A stretch of DNA of 64,000 bases. Source: Cunninghamia lanceolata. Taxonomy: Eukaryota; Streptophyta; Pinopsida; Cupressales; Cupressaceae. The position numbers and the translations under genes were made by a program. The stretch spans positions 5,518,001 to 5,582,000 of the forward strand of contig BSBN01000252.1 in NCBI GenBank assembly GCA_027924645.1. The letters run 5' to 3'. Of this stretch, positions 11,865-23,790 are shown piece by piece; positions within the stretch are counted from its first letter, which is position 1, and the number at the start of each line of letters is the position of its first letter. Under the pieces are notes generated by a model that saw only the letters and a list, made by a program, of their open reading frames with translations, ran no database searches and was not told the origin of the DNA.

Positions 11865-13230
11865 AACCACATTTCTTCATTCACTGCCCAGATGTTTTCC
11901 TCTATTTGAAGCCCTAAAATCTCCTTAGGCATTTTCCAAGATAGACAATTGGTTCAACAACCAACCCCTTTTACATCTTCGATTCATGCATATATATCCT
12001 CTGACTTTACTTGACCTAATCCAGGTTGCAATAAATTCCCTTCTGCAAGCTACATCAGAAAATATCATGGCGAGAAGAGACGTTCACCTACCAGCAATAA
12101 CTGCAACAAAATATCTGGAAGGGGTAGCTGAGAAGATGAAAATCTTCATTATTCAACCCTTGAATGTTTCTACCAATTTGAACCTACAATTTTCTTGCCC
12201 TTGGGATGCCTGACAGTCTTCCTTCAACCATGGAGTTCTAGATCATATGGCCATGGGCCCCCGATATACACCGCAACTATCTTTTTTCGCAGCCTCGTGG
12301 AAGTAACATGACGTCAGCCTTTTTTTCTTTGCGTGAGTGTGAAAAACCCCCACATGGACCTCTGCCCGCTACCCCGCAAGGAATCGACATCTTGAAAAGA
12401 TTCCTCATGGGTTGGCGGGAAATAATCATTCCAGAGCCTTTGTAAAGTCTGTGCTTCCTTTGAAATCTGCAACCGGAAAGCCACCATGTGTCGCAATTCC
12501 AGAGCTGCACAGAAGGAGAAGAGCCATCTCTATTTGGGCCTTAAGGAAGGAATCTAAGCCCTCCATGTGGTACCATATAAGAATCCTGGACCCATGCCTG
12601 ATGCACTTTACACATGTCACCAAGGGACTAACAAAAAGGTTAAGTTGCTGAGTCGAGCATTTTTAGAACCTTTGAACCATAAGTTGGGAGTTCAAAACTT
12701 AGGAAAACTCTCGACCTCCCGACAATAAAGGCTTGAAAAGGCCTAGACTGTTGATGAAAGGCTTGCCTTGAGACAAGTCAGGGAGTCGGGCGATTCGCTA
12801 ACTTTCAAACCCACCGACTTAAGTTCAAGAAATTGAAGATCCCTTGACAACAAAGGAAAATAAAAGGAGTCGGTTAGTTCATGGTTTAAAAAGGCTTCAA
12901 GTGAAAACTTAAGTGACCGGTAACTGAGACAAATGGTCAACGAAGAAATATAACATAAAGTAGAGATATGATTGTAAGCCTTAGTTTTTTTAGGGAAAAG
13001 TAGGAAAATATTTATGGTGACTAACTCAAAAAACCCTAAAACCAAAACAGGTATCAACACTAGCTCTAGTTGGGGATGTGTGCCAAGCAGTGGCATAACA
13101 AGAATCCAGATCTCCGGGCAGACCAAAAGGCAAAAAATGAACAAGGGGAAGAACATAAACATGTTTACAAGGCATACAATCATAGGCATTAGGGCACAAA
13201 AGGAAAGTTGATTGTAATCAAAATTTGCAA
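11865..13230. other. Foreign segment right of copia; no gene recognised
   Basis: Continues the segment interrupted by copia. 12230-12640 is richer in G+C than its surroundings and contains a palindromic TGACGTCA (12309-12316), a known bZIP-binding core, but there is no recognisable gene beside it. The 175-aa minus ORF at 12743-13270 is hydrophobic, without recognisable domains, and probably fortuitous. Confidence 0.4.
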
Positions 13231-14690
13231 TCACTTGTAGGTCAAACCCGCACAAAACTGCCACAACCACTTACCTCTGTCAAAGATAAGTTGAATGAAG
13301 GAACTAATCTCCCTCAAACCAAATTTACATTTCTCACCCAGCAGTGACAATTGAAAACTATCCCTAGCACATGCTAATCTACAACATACACTCGTGGAGC
13401 CAAGGAGAACTTCACCAATGAAATCATTACTGCAGGACAACCATAAGAAATAGGTGTTTGACCTATTCTATACTGCATCATGTTTGTTCCCAATAGTAAG
13501 GGGTGCAAAACTAAAATTCATGTTGGCAATAAAAGAAATAAATGAAGACAAATCTCTATTATCATGTGCCAGGCTATCATACCTGTTGACCTTTTCATGC
13601 AAATTGAAGAGAAAAGAAAATGCCTCCAATTCACATGGCAAAGAAAATTGTGCCTGAATGCACTGGTGATCCACAAAAGAAGACATATCTTCATGCAAAT
13701 CAAAATGGAAAGAATCCATCATTGGTATACCTTCTAGTTGGGCTGCCATCTATTCAAACTTAGGCATAAACATGCCTTTCTACTCATTCACATCAATGTC
13801 CCACACAAAGGACTCAACTTCTACTGCAGCACCAACACATTCAAGAGCTAACAAGTCTTTCACTTCAAAATGAAAGCACTCATAAACATTTGTAACTCCA
13901 TCAAGCTCTTGAAAAAAAAATCATATGTGTTGCTACAGACTTCACATTCTAAATCATAAGCATGACTCAGGATACAACTCAAAACATTAGCACATAAATC
14001 AATACCATGAGACACCTCAAGTGGAGAACCATGTTCTTCAAATTGTCTCTCTGTTTCATGTCCATCTTGGCAACTTGTTGTGTCACATTCACTGCTGCAA
14101 ACAGACTGATGACACACTTCTTCTTCCTTCCATTTTGTATCATTTCTTTGTGGCTGAGATGAAGCACACTCTACGTGAGGAAGAGAACATACCTTACACC
14201 AAAGGAACAGGTTCTCATATGCATCCACATGATCACCACCTTCAAAATTTAGGGCAAGCTCTTCACACTAATAACTATCTCTAATCAGTTATCATCATGT
14301 GTAGCTACCTCTACCTCTACCTCATGCAAACAAGTACTAACTGCCTCATCACAAGCAGGAATAAAAAGGGGTAGCACATCAAACAAGAAACATGTTTCTT
14401 GTTCGTCATCTATTTCATTTACCTCTGCATAATCTTCATAATCAACTTTACAAGTTGATCCATCTGACTATTCATTTATGCACACAACATCCTCATTGTT
14501 CATTAAACCACATACCTCGTCACTGGGCTAGGAGTCACCATTGGCTTCATCATTTTCACTTTCACTTGATGAGCTATCCAGCTAAAGGTAAGTACACACA
14601 TTGCCTTCATAATCTGCACCACTGTCATATAATGCACCTTCTTCCACTTCTAACCTTCTAACTACACAATCATCCTCATTTGATGTTGCA
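13231..14690 (-). pseudogene. Acidic, cysteine-containing continuation of the gag segment
   Basis: Downstream of the gag domain, in the same minus frame, translation continues through stops (mainly TAG) as a very acidic Ser/Glu/Asp-rich stretch (14690 to about 14285). It is followed, in shifted frames, by Cys/His-containing ORFs at 14228-13860, 13749-13468 and 13440-13231. I recognise no protease, reverse transcriptase or integrase. Composition and frame continuity suggest a former long protein fused to or following gag in a pol-less element. Family unknown; the later portions may not belong to one gene. Confidence 0.4.
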
Positions 14691-14695
14691 TTCAT

Positions 14696-15280
14696 CTAAT
14701 TGCCTATATCTGCATTGCTATTGTTTGGATCAACATGTTCATTACCAGCAGCACATGCATTTGTGGACAACAGACCCTTTATGTTGTCATCTCTCATTTT
14801 CTCCATAGAGTCTAGGGACAAATATGCCTGTTGCATACTCATTATTTCAAAATCTTCCTGCACATAACTCAATCCAGTTTCATATGCTTCAAAAAACATA
14901 TCAATGCAGGCAGGAATGTTAGGTCTAAAACCTTCAGGAATATGGGAAAGAGCAAAAGCAAACCTGTGACAAAACTCCATGCTTGACTCTCCCTCTTGTC
15001 TTTTAATTTTTTCTAGCTCTATGACAAGATCAACAGGGTCAAGACCTTTGGCAAATTCATTTTCAAATGCTGCCAGAAGTTCATTCCATGAGGCAAAGGA
15101 CTGCCTTGGAAAATTTTGGAACCACTCTCTTGCCTTTCCATGTAATGACCTAGCAAAAAACCTCATGTACATGTCAAGGAACACATATGCAAGGAACACA
15201 TGGGTTACATATGCAAGGAACACATCAAACCCATCAGAAAAATATGCCAAGTCATCTCCACCCCTTAATTCTTCTTCCAA
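14696..15280 (-). pseudogene. Second retrotransposon gag domain, fused to LTR start
   Basis: The 194-aa frame contains the plant Ty3 gag capsid signature (FARSLHGKAREWFQNFP, then SWNELLAAFENEF and FCHRFAFALSHIP). Its first 24 or so residues are encoded by LTR sequence: 15215-15352 matches the LTR start at 20423-20557. The junction lies in a run of three copies of CAAGGAACACAT (15175, 15190, 15214). The gag therefore has no LTR or primer site of its own in front, and the ATG at 15280 is a product of the fusion rather than a real start. It is distinct from the gag at 18.0-18.9 kb. Confidence 0.75.
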
Positions 15281-15352
15281 AAATCCTGGAGTGTGAAAAC
15301 TAACCCATCGGCTCTCCCAAGGTGATCACTTTGAAAATGAGGACATTACAGT
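15210..15352 (-). repeat. Start of the broken 3' LTR
   Basis: About 140 bp match 20423-20557, including the terminus (GAGGACATTACA here, GGGGACATTACA there) and GGTGATCACT. In element orientation this is the first part of the 3' LTR, directly after the polypurine tract. Confidence 0.85.
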
Positions 15353-15368
15353 CCTCCCTTCTTAGAAT
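15353..15368 (-). other. Polypurine tract of the pol-less Ty3-like element
   Basis: On the minus strand, TAAGAAGGGAGGAC abuts the LTR start TGTAATGTCC. This fixes 15353 as the end of the internal region. Confidence 0.75.
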
Positions 15369-15783
15369 TGCTTATCCTCAAGCAATGGCAAGTATGCAAC
15401 AAGTGAGATAGTGTCAAATGACATGTATCTCCATCCTCCCAAATTCCTTGTGACCACACAAAATCTCAACCTATGGTTGTATCTCCCAAGAAGAATATGA
15501 AGAATGCAATGCAAAGTGAGCTCTGGTGGCAAAAGCCATACACACTTGAACTCAACCTAGCCCCATGTTCCAAATTCTATAGATATGCTTGCAACCACAA
15601 GTACAACAATCTCCAAAACTCCAAAGGCTCCATCCATCAAGAACAATTAGCTAGTCCAATCTGAAGCCCTGAAGAGAAACATGCTTGTCAACACGTGTAC
15701 GCCCACCTATCTCCAAGCCTCTGTTGCTCCATACTGTCAAAATCATCTCTGCCCTGAGAGTTCTGAAGTAACACCTCTAGATC

Positions 15784-16470
15784 CTAAGTGTCAAACCTAT
15801 CACCACATGGATCCCAAATCACCATGTCCTTGCATCCATCAAACATGAGGAGATGGAAGAATCTCAAAGTGCTATCAACACAAAACCACCCTCTAGCTCC
15901 TGTAGAACTCCCATGGATGTGAGGAATGCCCAACATAGGTGTAAGAAAGGGTATAACCACACCTCCTAAGTTGTTGATATAGAATAGAATAGCAACCTCA
16001 TGACTGAAAATCAAACCTATGTGGATGCAAATAGTATCTTCAATGACATAGGATGATGGAGTATAAACCCTAAGCCATTCTCCAATGATAAGGAGATGAT
16101 CCAACTCTCCTCCAAACTCTTGAATAGCTATCGCCCTCCAAGAATTCAATAGGCAATCTATGCACCATGAAGTATAACAACCATCTTCAAACCATGTAGG
16201 GAGTAGATCCTCATGAGCTAGGGTTGGGACACCAATGCTCTCTCCCAGTCCAATGCCATAATCCTGCTGCAATGTACACATTAACGCCTCAAAACAACAA
16301 ATCAAAGCAATGTCTTCATACCTAGGCACATGGACCAGCTGTAATTCTCCATCATGCCAATCAAATGCAAGTGTCTCCAAGGTATGAATCACCAATCTTG
16401 AAAATAGAGTAGCCTCCAATACTACCAAAGGTTTAGCAAGATGATAGGGTTGTATCACATTATTACCCAA
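15784..16470 (-). CDS. Unidentified 228-aa ORF where pol would be expected
   Basis: Open for 228 codons between the coiled-coil ORF and the polypurine tract. In the same frame upstream (to about 16600) coding-like sequence continues through one stop near 16480, so the original protein may have been about 270 aa. Residues are mixed, with several Trp and Cys (FEDGCYTSWCIDCLLNSW, MVIWDPCGD), many hydrophobics and no obvious signal peptide. No retroviral motif (no YVDD, DDE, HHCC or protease triad) is visible. It is in a different frame from gag-protease. I do not recognise the family. Its openness beside a decayed gag is unusual, but chance cannot be excluded from one copy. Confidence 0.45.
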   Translation of the reverse strand: MGNNVIQPYHLAKPLVVLEATLFSRLVIHTLETLAFDWHDGELQLVHVPRYEDIALICCFEALMCTLQQDYGIGLGESIGVPTLAHEDLLPTWFEDGCYTSWCIDCLLNSWRAIAIQEFGGELDHLLIIGEWLRVYTPSSYVIEDTICIHIGLIFSHEVAILFYINNLGGVVIPFLTPMLGIPHIHGSSTGARGWFCVDSTLRFFHLLMFDGCKDMVIWDPCGDRFDT

Positions 16471-16751
16471 CTCGTCATCTCATCCAAGAATGATCAAGGG
16501 ACCATCACAAACTAGATCACTTATGACTCCCTCTTCATGTAAAGACATGACACTAGTGGCTGATCCATTGAGTGTATTCTCCACTCCTCTAACCTCCTCT
16601 AAGGCTTAAACCTTCAAGGGGCTCTCAAAAAAAGGCAACTAATGATGTAAATCAAGTACACAAAAAAAAATTCCAAACCATACCTTTCCACTTGTCCACC
16701 CAAATATGCATACTCTTCTTGCTTTCTCTTCTCAAAAGGCTCCTCCTTTTC

Positions 16752-18905
16752 CTATTCCACCACTATGCCTTCTTCCCTTGGAAGAAATAGAGATTGAAGG
16801 TGTGCTTCCCATTGCCTTCTTGCTTGATCTAGTTGATGACAATGTTCCTTGACCTCTTGCAAGTGTTGTCTTGCTTGGGAAGCCAACATCTTCACCTCCT
16901 TTGCTCTTTGCAGCCAACCGTCACACAAGTCTTGAGTTCTTTTGACATCCTCCATGGTATGATGCACACATTCAGTAACTTCAATACCTTCCTTATGCTC
17001 CACATCCAAATTACAAGTGCCATTCTTGGGATACTCTTCTACCACATGATCTTCATATGAAGTAGCTACTATGAAAGAAATAGGACTATTGTCATGAATC
17101 AGAAAATCAGACCTGTTATCATACCTTAACAAGCTATCCTCTAGCTCCTCAATCTCTTCCTCATCCTTCGCCACATGTCCTCCTACAAGTGTAGATCCAA
17201 AAGGGGGCTCTAACTAAAAATCTCTTTCCTCCAACCTGAATAGAACCTCCATCCATTTGGCTGCCATACTCATAGGTGTGCCGCTATTGATGGCCTTCAA
17301 TATTATTTATTTGTCATTCTAAGTGAACTCAAGCTCCATTTTGTTGAAGTACTATATGTATCTCCCAAGAGATTTGAGCCATTGAATTCCCAAGACAATT
17401 TCATTTTCTCCAATACCCACCACAAAGAACTCATCCTCAAAAGTGTAGTCATCCAATTGAATGCTTAAATGAGAAATCTTCTTTTTGCAACTCATTTTGA
17501 AACCATTTGCCAATAGAACACTAAACCCTAGAAATTCCTCTACTTGTAATCCCTTCTTAACTACGAAGCCTTCGTCAATGAAATTATGTGTGGCTCCACT
17601 ATCAACCAAACAAGATACTCTTTGCCCTTTCACCACACCTGTAATCCTAAAAGGATAATGCTTTGGAACACCCAAAAGAAAAGCAATAGTACCTTGTGCA
17701 TCATCAAGCTCCACTTGTCATTCCTCCTTTTCTTCTTTTGCGCTAGTGTCAGGAACCTCCTCTTATCCATTGGAAAAGACTTCAATGTAGTATGATTTGC
17801 CCTTTCCTTGACATCTATGACTGGGTTTCCATGGCTCATTGCATGTAAAGCAAATCTTCTTCCTCTGTAGCTTGTTCCTTGTCTCGAAATCAATTGTGGG
17901 CTTCTTTGGTCCATCCTTCAGAAAGTTCTTCAGATCCTTTTGAAATGGCTTGCTTTGAAACTTCAGTTTGGATGGCATTGAAAACTTCATTCCTCGAGCC
18001 CTCTCGATTGCTGCCCTCAATGATGGTGGATCTAGTGCTCTAACCCATCCACTAACCAGCTCCTCAAGTCCCTCAATGAAAAGAAATGTTAATCATGCCT
18101 CCTACGAGATATTCGGCACCAACATGGAAAGCCTCTGAAATTCTGAAATGTATGCATCCAATGACTCCTTCTATTTAAGTTGTACCAAATCCTTGAAGAA
18201 TTGCTTTGGATTTGAGTCATCAAATCTATCAATCATCCTTTGTGAGAACTCCAAGTATGTAGTGATGAGATTGTGACCTTGAGTCACCATGCCATTGTAC
18301 CACCAATCTAGAGCATCGCCTTCCAAGCGGAGTGTAGCAAACTGTATGGCATCCTTCTCGAACATAGGGCTCAAAGTGAAGTAGTTGTCCAACTTTTGTA
18401 TCCAAGCCTATGTTGTGATCTTCCCCAAGCCATCAAATGGAGTGATATTGACCTTTCCCAACTTCTTTTGCAATTCATGATTTGTGTTGTTGGTAGTTCC
18501 TCTTCCATCTCTAGTTCGGTCCCTATTTTGGTAATTTACTTGATAGAAATCTGTCCAAGGCAAAGCTTCTTTGCATTCATCGCTTAGTGCCAACCACTCT
18601 CTCTTATAATCATCAAAGGTCTCACCTTGAGCTTGTGGTTCATTTTCCACAACCCTTTGTTGATCCAAAAATGTAGGCATGAGAGGTCTAGCCATGGTTG
18701 TATGAGATGTATGCACTAGAGTACCACCTTGATTCCTAGAAGTGCTTGCATCATTATGCCCATTGTTGTGATTGCTTCCATCACCTCCATTGTTTCCATT
18801 ACCTCCATTATTGTCGTTACCTCCATTGTTGTCATTGTTATGCCCTAAGAATCTATCCAATAGCTGACATAAGTCTCGTTGCCCTCTTGTTAGGTCATTG
18901 AGCAT
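16752..18905 (-). pseudogene. Gag-protease-coiled-coil frame of the pol-less element
   Basis: All pieces (18905-18408, 18392-18171, 18020-17763, 17714-17352, 17174-16752) share one reading frame and are split only by stops, so it was one polyprotein. Order: Asn/Gly-rich N-terminus (HNNDNNGGNDNNGGNGNN, about residues 21-38); gag capsid (LRLEGDALDWWYNGM, FSQRMIDRF); an ICFTCNEPWKPSHRC zinc knuckle; an aspartic protease core (LVDSGATHNFID, then VLGIQWL). After the protease comes a 140-aa acidic stretch ending in a Gln/Glu/Arg-rich likely coiled coil (about residues 85-125). The usual reverse transcriptase does not follow. The ATG at 18905 was taken as the longest start. Confidence 0.85.
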
Positions 18906-19071
18906 TCTCTTGTACTTTGATCTTCTTGATTTCGGTCACTCATATTTTTTTCTTCTTCATTCACAACTTGTCACCTTCTTCTATAAGTGATATAATCTCT
19001 GCCTTCAATATTCATGTGCCAACATTAGATGATCACTGTCAATATGAACCCTACAGGCTGGCAGGATCCAA

Positions 19072-19083
19072 GCTCTGATACCA
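19072..19083 (-). other. Primer-binding site of the pol-less element
   Basis: The minus strand reads TGGTATCAGAGC, one base inside the LTR end; this is complementary to initiator methionine tRNA. It proves the minus-strand orientation and marks 19085-20557 as the 5' LTR. Confidence 0.9.
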
Positions 19084-19084
19084 C

Positions 19085-20557
19085 TGTAATATCCCAAAAT
19101 GGGATATTTTGGATAATTTTAGATTTACAAACTTTCCAAAATGTCAAACTTTAGATTTCTGCTCAAACCCAAAATTCTAAATTTTCTGAACTTAAAATTA
19201 GACCTCAATAAACACATAGGACAACCCATAAAACATGACAATTCACCATAATTTCACCATAAACATGATTATCCATAATATACTTGCATTTCACCATCAA
19301 ATGAGCAACAAATCCACTTCAAATATCCAACACAAATGACTGAAATTAATTTGAAAAGTTTGCTGCTACGAAATCTAAATATTACAAGTCTTCAAATACA
19401 TTCAAAAAATAGGGCAACCATGGTAAACATGCCCAACAAAGTTCTACCCTAATTCTAAGGGTTGTACATACCAGAAATATAGCAAATTGACCTTCCAAAA
19501 TGATAGGAAGTGATCCCTAAGGCTGTTGCTCCAATTAGGGCATCAAACCCTAAGTCTTCAATTATCAAATGCAATGGAAAACCAGTCCAAAGGGTGCACT
19601 CAGGTCTACTCTACTGCTGCTCCAAAATTCTGCTCTTCTCAAACCCTAATCAGTAAAGACAACCTCCAAAATCACCTCCAAACTAAGTCGCTCTCCTCCA
19701 ATGAAGGGCGCTCCAAAACTAGCCTTCTCTAATGATGATCAATCCACGCCAAAGAAGTGCCTAAAAGATGATTTCCAATCTGATTTGTAATTCTGCTCCT
19801 CTTCTCAACAAAATAACAATGAAGTGTAAGTGAACTCCTGTCATGGAATCCTCCACAAGAAAGAGCTAGGGTTTTTTCCAACTCCTCCTAAGAACTTAAG
19901 GTTTTCTTCTCAAGCTCTTCTCCAAGAGATAAACTCCAAAAGATAAATAGATGTGTGAATGAATGATTATGCAAAATCCACAAACTAACTTGTATTTATA
20001 CACATTTTTACTCCTTCATGTTGGCCGACCTAGGTCATAAAATCTAATTTATTTATTAATTTTCTTCTCCAAAGAGGGCCGACCAACCCTAAGGTATTCT
20101 AGGCACCAATAATTCAAATTAAATATTTGAATTAGTCTTCATTCTTCCTTCCAAGACTTCTCTCTAGTGCACCAAGGTAGGCATTATTTTATTATCTTAT
20201 TTTTCCTCCACAAGTCATCCACCTAGGTTGCCCAAGCCAATAATGCATCAAGTAAGATTGTCACAAGGATGGGACACAACATCAAAACATATAACTTATC
20301 CTTCTCCAAGGTGGAATCAAGCATAGAAGGTGCTAACAAATTCATCATCAACATGGCAAGTTTCCACACTCAAACTCCTCAAGAAGGTTCACTCCAATGG
20401 GAAGAAAAATATATTAAAAGCAAGGAACACATCAAACTCATCAGAAAAATATGCCAAGTCATCTCCACCCCTTAATTCTCCTTCCAAAAATTCCAGAGTG
20501 TGAAAACTAACCCATCAACTCTCCCAAGGTGATCACTCTGAAAATGGGGACATTACA
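19085..20557 (-). repeat. 5' LTR of the pol-less Ty3-like element
   Basis: 1,473 bp, TGTAATATCC on the plus strand to GGGGACATTACA. A minus-strand TATAAATA (19993-20000) is a likely promoter box. Its first bases in element orientation (TGTAATGTCCCCATTTT, then GAGTGATCACCT) match the solo LTR at 43,977, so the two are the same subfamily. Confidence 0.9.
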
Positions 20558-20562
20558 TAGAT

Positions 20563-22039
20563 AGTTGTTTGAGTCAGTTGAATAATCTAATCTCCTTTCC
20601 TTATGATAAATTTCATGGAAATAATACATTAAGCCATGTCTTATAAATATGTATCTCTCTTCTAGTGAGGTTAATGAGGTTATCACATAATAGAATGGAA
20701 TGTTTATATATTCTCGTAGTTATAAACAACACTGTACCAAGTACTCAATCACAAGGAAATGTCTTCATGATCCATGCGGTATGTGATAAATACACGTGTG
20801 GTGTTATCCTAGGGTATTGAATGTTGCATGATATCCATGATATATAATTATTAGGGAATGAAAATCTTGGATATGACTATGATATTGCTACTATTAAATC
20901 ATATTATAGTAGGATGTCATTGTGGAGCCATATTAGGGCCTTGCATAATTATTGCATTATGAATACATTTGGTCTATTGTTATCTTGTGATCGTATATGA
21001 CTGATTTATTTTATATTGATTATGTTGTTATGCATATCTCTATGTATGGATTTGATTACGGGAATATTAATGTGCTGGTATGAAATTGGGATGACAATGA
21101 AATTTTGAGGGTAGGAACCTATGTGATAAACTCTCAAGAGATTAAAGTGAGGTGAACTACATGTGACTTTGATCCCATTTGGAAGTGGGTATGTAGGTAG
21201 TTCTTGGGCAAAGGATGTCCTTGGACCTCAAGTCCCTAGGCGAGGGGTTTAGGGAGTGACTTCAAGATATGGGGTGTTCCTAAAATTGATGAACCTTCCC
21301 TCTTCAGTATGTTTCAGCTCCACATAAGATGGCTATGATCTTATCTTCCAATTAGTAAGTCCCCACTATACAGGCTTGAGCTAGTAAAAGGCTCTCTATC
21401 AGCATTCAACTCACCTATTCTGGGGTTGTTGGATTAGGTTCTCTAAATCTGCCCCAATTTTGGATGAGCTTTTATAATTGTCATCTTCACGATTTATCTC
21501 TAACGTGAATGTATGAAGGTGACTTTGGACTTGTTTAGACAAATAATCAAAGTTGTGTGTATGGAACACTACGGGAAATTAATGGTGAGAATTACCAACT
21601 ATGTATGGTGTTATACCTTGACAACTGGTTGGTGGATATTATTATGCTAAGATTGTGATTGGTGTTATGCAAATGTTAGGCACTTAGAAATAGAAGATTG
21701 TTTAATATTACCATTGTAAGTTTGATTTTTGTATAATGCATACTATGATTCCAAGTAACAACTGAATGTATGAAGTGGCCATTGATAATACTTTGTGTTT
21801 GTATATGTTTATGAATATGTGACCAGATAGAATCTAGCTCATGTGGGTTCAATATGCTTATTGAATGTTGACCCACAATTTAGGCCCCTAGACATAAAAG
21901 ACCATGTGTATTGGTTTATGGACCTCTATGTGGAATGTAACCTAGTCAATCTGACCAGTGTTTGTGAATCCTTGTGATATCCTTATTGTGTATGTACCTG
22001 GCTATAAGATGATCCACATGTCAAAACTAAGTTTGATAC
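20563..22039. other. No gene recognised
   Basis: A/T-rich, lacking long ORFs. The target duplication TAGAT (20558-20562) marks the left limit. Nothing else identified. Confidence 0.5.
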
Positions 22040-22400
22040 AAGTGCGGATAGTTGGTTGTCACTAGTATCATGCATGTGACAGATGCCAGGTGCTATATGT
22101 CATATCTTAGATATGAGTCGATTGTCTCTAGTAGCATGGAGGTGACAGATACCAGGAGCCATCCAGGTTATGATATAGGTGTAGTTTAGCTAGTTGTCAC
22201 CAGTACCGTGCAAGTGATAGATAACAGGTGCTATATATCGTATCTTAGGATTAGTCAGTTGTCGCTAGTAGTACGGAGGTGAAAGATGTCAGGAGCTATC
22301 CTTTGCTATGTAGGGCTTAGCTAGCTTTCACTAGTACCTATCATGAGCTACCCCATACCAAGTTGGACTAACTTTTGCTAGTGGCATGGAGGCAAGGCCT
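22040..22400. repeat. Tandem repeat field 1, about 65-85-bp units
   Basis: Roughly five diverged units containing TTGTCACTAGTA...GTGACAGAT...CAGG(A/T)GC(C/T)AT, at about 22050, 22120, 22195, 22255 and 22320. Alternate units are closer to each other (CAGGTGCTATAT against CAGGAGC), suggesting growth as dimers. Confidence 0.75.
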
Positions 22401-22739
22401 AAATTTGACAGTCAACCCTACCTGTCAAGCAATTTTTTTGTGACGTTTATTTATATGAAGTTGCCTTTCAAATATTAAAGTCTACCTATTTTAGGAAAAC
22501 AATATATAAACTAAAAATATTTATATACGAATAATTACATAGAAATTTTGACAATTTACTTGAAATCTTACCTTTCGAGTGATACGATCTTCCTAAAATT
22601 TTTATTGTATTTTATGACTAAAATGACTAAATACGGCTATACGGCCATCAAATTTAAGCCCTGCATGGAGGCAATAGATGTTAGGATCTACGAAATTGAC
22701 AGGTTCAGTGGGTTGTGGAAATCTTATTAATGGCCACAT

Positions 22740-23260
22740 GTGATGTATATTGTTACACCTACTTCTTAGCCAGTGGTGACAACAAGTAGTATGGGATGCT
22801 TGCTTGTCATCACAGTCAGTTGTGAATATTTATGCTGTTACACCTACTCCTTAGCTAGTGTTGACAAAAAGTAGTATGGGATGCTTGTTTGTCATCATAG
22901 TTGGCTGTGAATCGAGAAAAAGGATGGGATCCACAGTGTAACATGAGATGCACTAATATTCCTCTTTCTTGTTAGGAGGTATTCATGATCTTATGTGTTA
23001 GTGCACTAGGTAATGGGAAGATGCATGTAGTGGATTACATGTACTTCCTATTACTTGTTGGTCACTATGTATGTGTGAATTAATCCCTATGTGCATTTGT
23101 GTTAAGGGCCTTATGTGTTGTGCGATGTCATACTTGAGCCCTTGCTAGTGATGACTGCAAGTAGTATGGGATGCTTGCTTGTCATCATAGTTGACTGTAA
23201 ATTAGGAAAAATGATGGAATCCATGGTGTACTATTAGATACACCAACATTCCTATTTTTG
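22740..23260. repeat. Repeat field 2, dispersed about 60-90-bp units
   Basis: Three copies of a block with AAGTAGTATGGGATGCTTG followed by TTGTCATCA (about 22780, 22868 and 23160). Two copies of a trailing block (GGATGGGATCCACAGTGTA and a variant) lie at about 22921 and 23210. Confidence 0.75.
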
Positions 23261-23261
23261 T

Positions 23262-23790
23262 ATGATCCAGTCACCTTGTGTATATATGTTACCTGCATGA
23301 GCTAGTCACATTGTGTATATGTGATGTTTGCACAAGCTAATCACATTGTGTATATGTGATTCCTACATGAGAGCTAGTCACTACATGTGTATGTGATGCA
23401 TGCATGAATTATTCTCCCTATGTATATGTGTTGTATACATGAGATAGTCACTCTGGTTGTATGTGACACATACCTAAATTATTCTCCCTGTGTATATGTG
23501 TTGTATGCCTGAGATAATCACTTTGGTTGTATGTGATGCATGCATGAGTTATTCACTCTATGTATATGTGGTACGCATGAGCTAGTCACATCGTGTATAT
23601 GTGACACACGAGTGAGTTATTCACTTTATGTATGTGGGTTGTACCCATGAGCTAGTCACACTGTGTATGTGTGACCCAGGTCAGAGATAGTCACATTGTG
23701 TACAAGGAATGTATGATTTAGCCAGACACTATGTGTGAACAAGTAATGTTTATATGAGTTAGTCACTATGTGCTTTTACGTGTTTTCATA
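23262..23790. repeat. Repeat field 3, about 35-bp tandem array
   Basis: About 14 diverged head-to-tail units such as GAGCTAGTCACATTGTGTAT + ATGTGATG. A second unit type (GAATTATTCTCCCTATGTAT) alternates in the middle, giving 70-bp dimers. There are no unique spacers between units, so this is not a CRISPR-like array. Confidence 0.85.

Larger units (their letters stand above)
5321..20557 (-). mobile_element. Pol-less Ty3-like LTR retrotransposon with nested insertions
   Basis: Outer ends are TGTAATATCC (5321) and GGGGACATTACA (20557), flanked by the same 5 bp, TAGAT, at 5316-5320 and 20558-20562, so the whole 15.2 kb traces to one insertion. On the minus strand the order is: 5' LTR (20557-19085), primer site (19083-19072), gag-protease-coiled-coil frame (18905-16752), unidentified ORF (16470-15784), polypurine tract (near 15353), 3' LTR start (15352). 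The internal region is only about 3.7 kb, and I found no reverse transcriptase, RNase H or integrase motif. It would need a partner element for replication, as known for other non-autonomous LTR elements. The 3' LTR is broken between about 15210 and 5990 by a gag-bearing segment that itself carries a copia element. Confidence 0.85.

Noticed and set aside
12309..12316. TGACGTCA as a gene promoter element
   Set aside because: No gene starts nearby; one palindrome is not enough.
12743..13270. 175-aa hydrophobic minus ORF, possible membrane protein
   Set aside because: No domain, no initiation context, inside a decayed insert; probably a fortuitous A/T-rich frame.
23262..23790. 35-bp repeat array resembling CRISPR spacing
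   Set aside because: Units are diverged and head to tail with no unique spacers, and the context is plant nuclear DNA.
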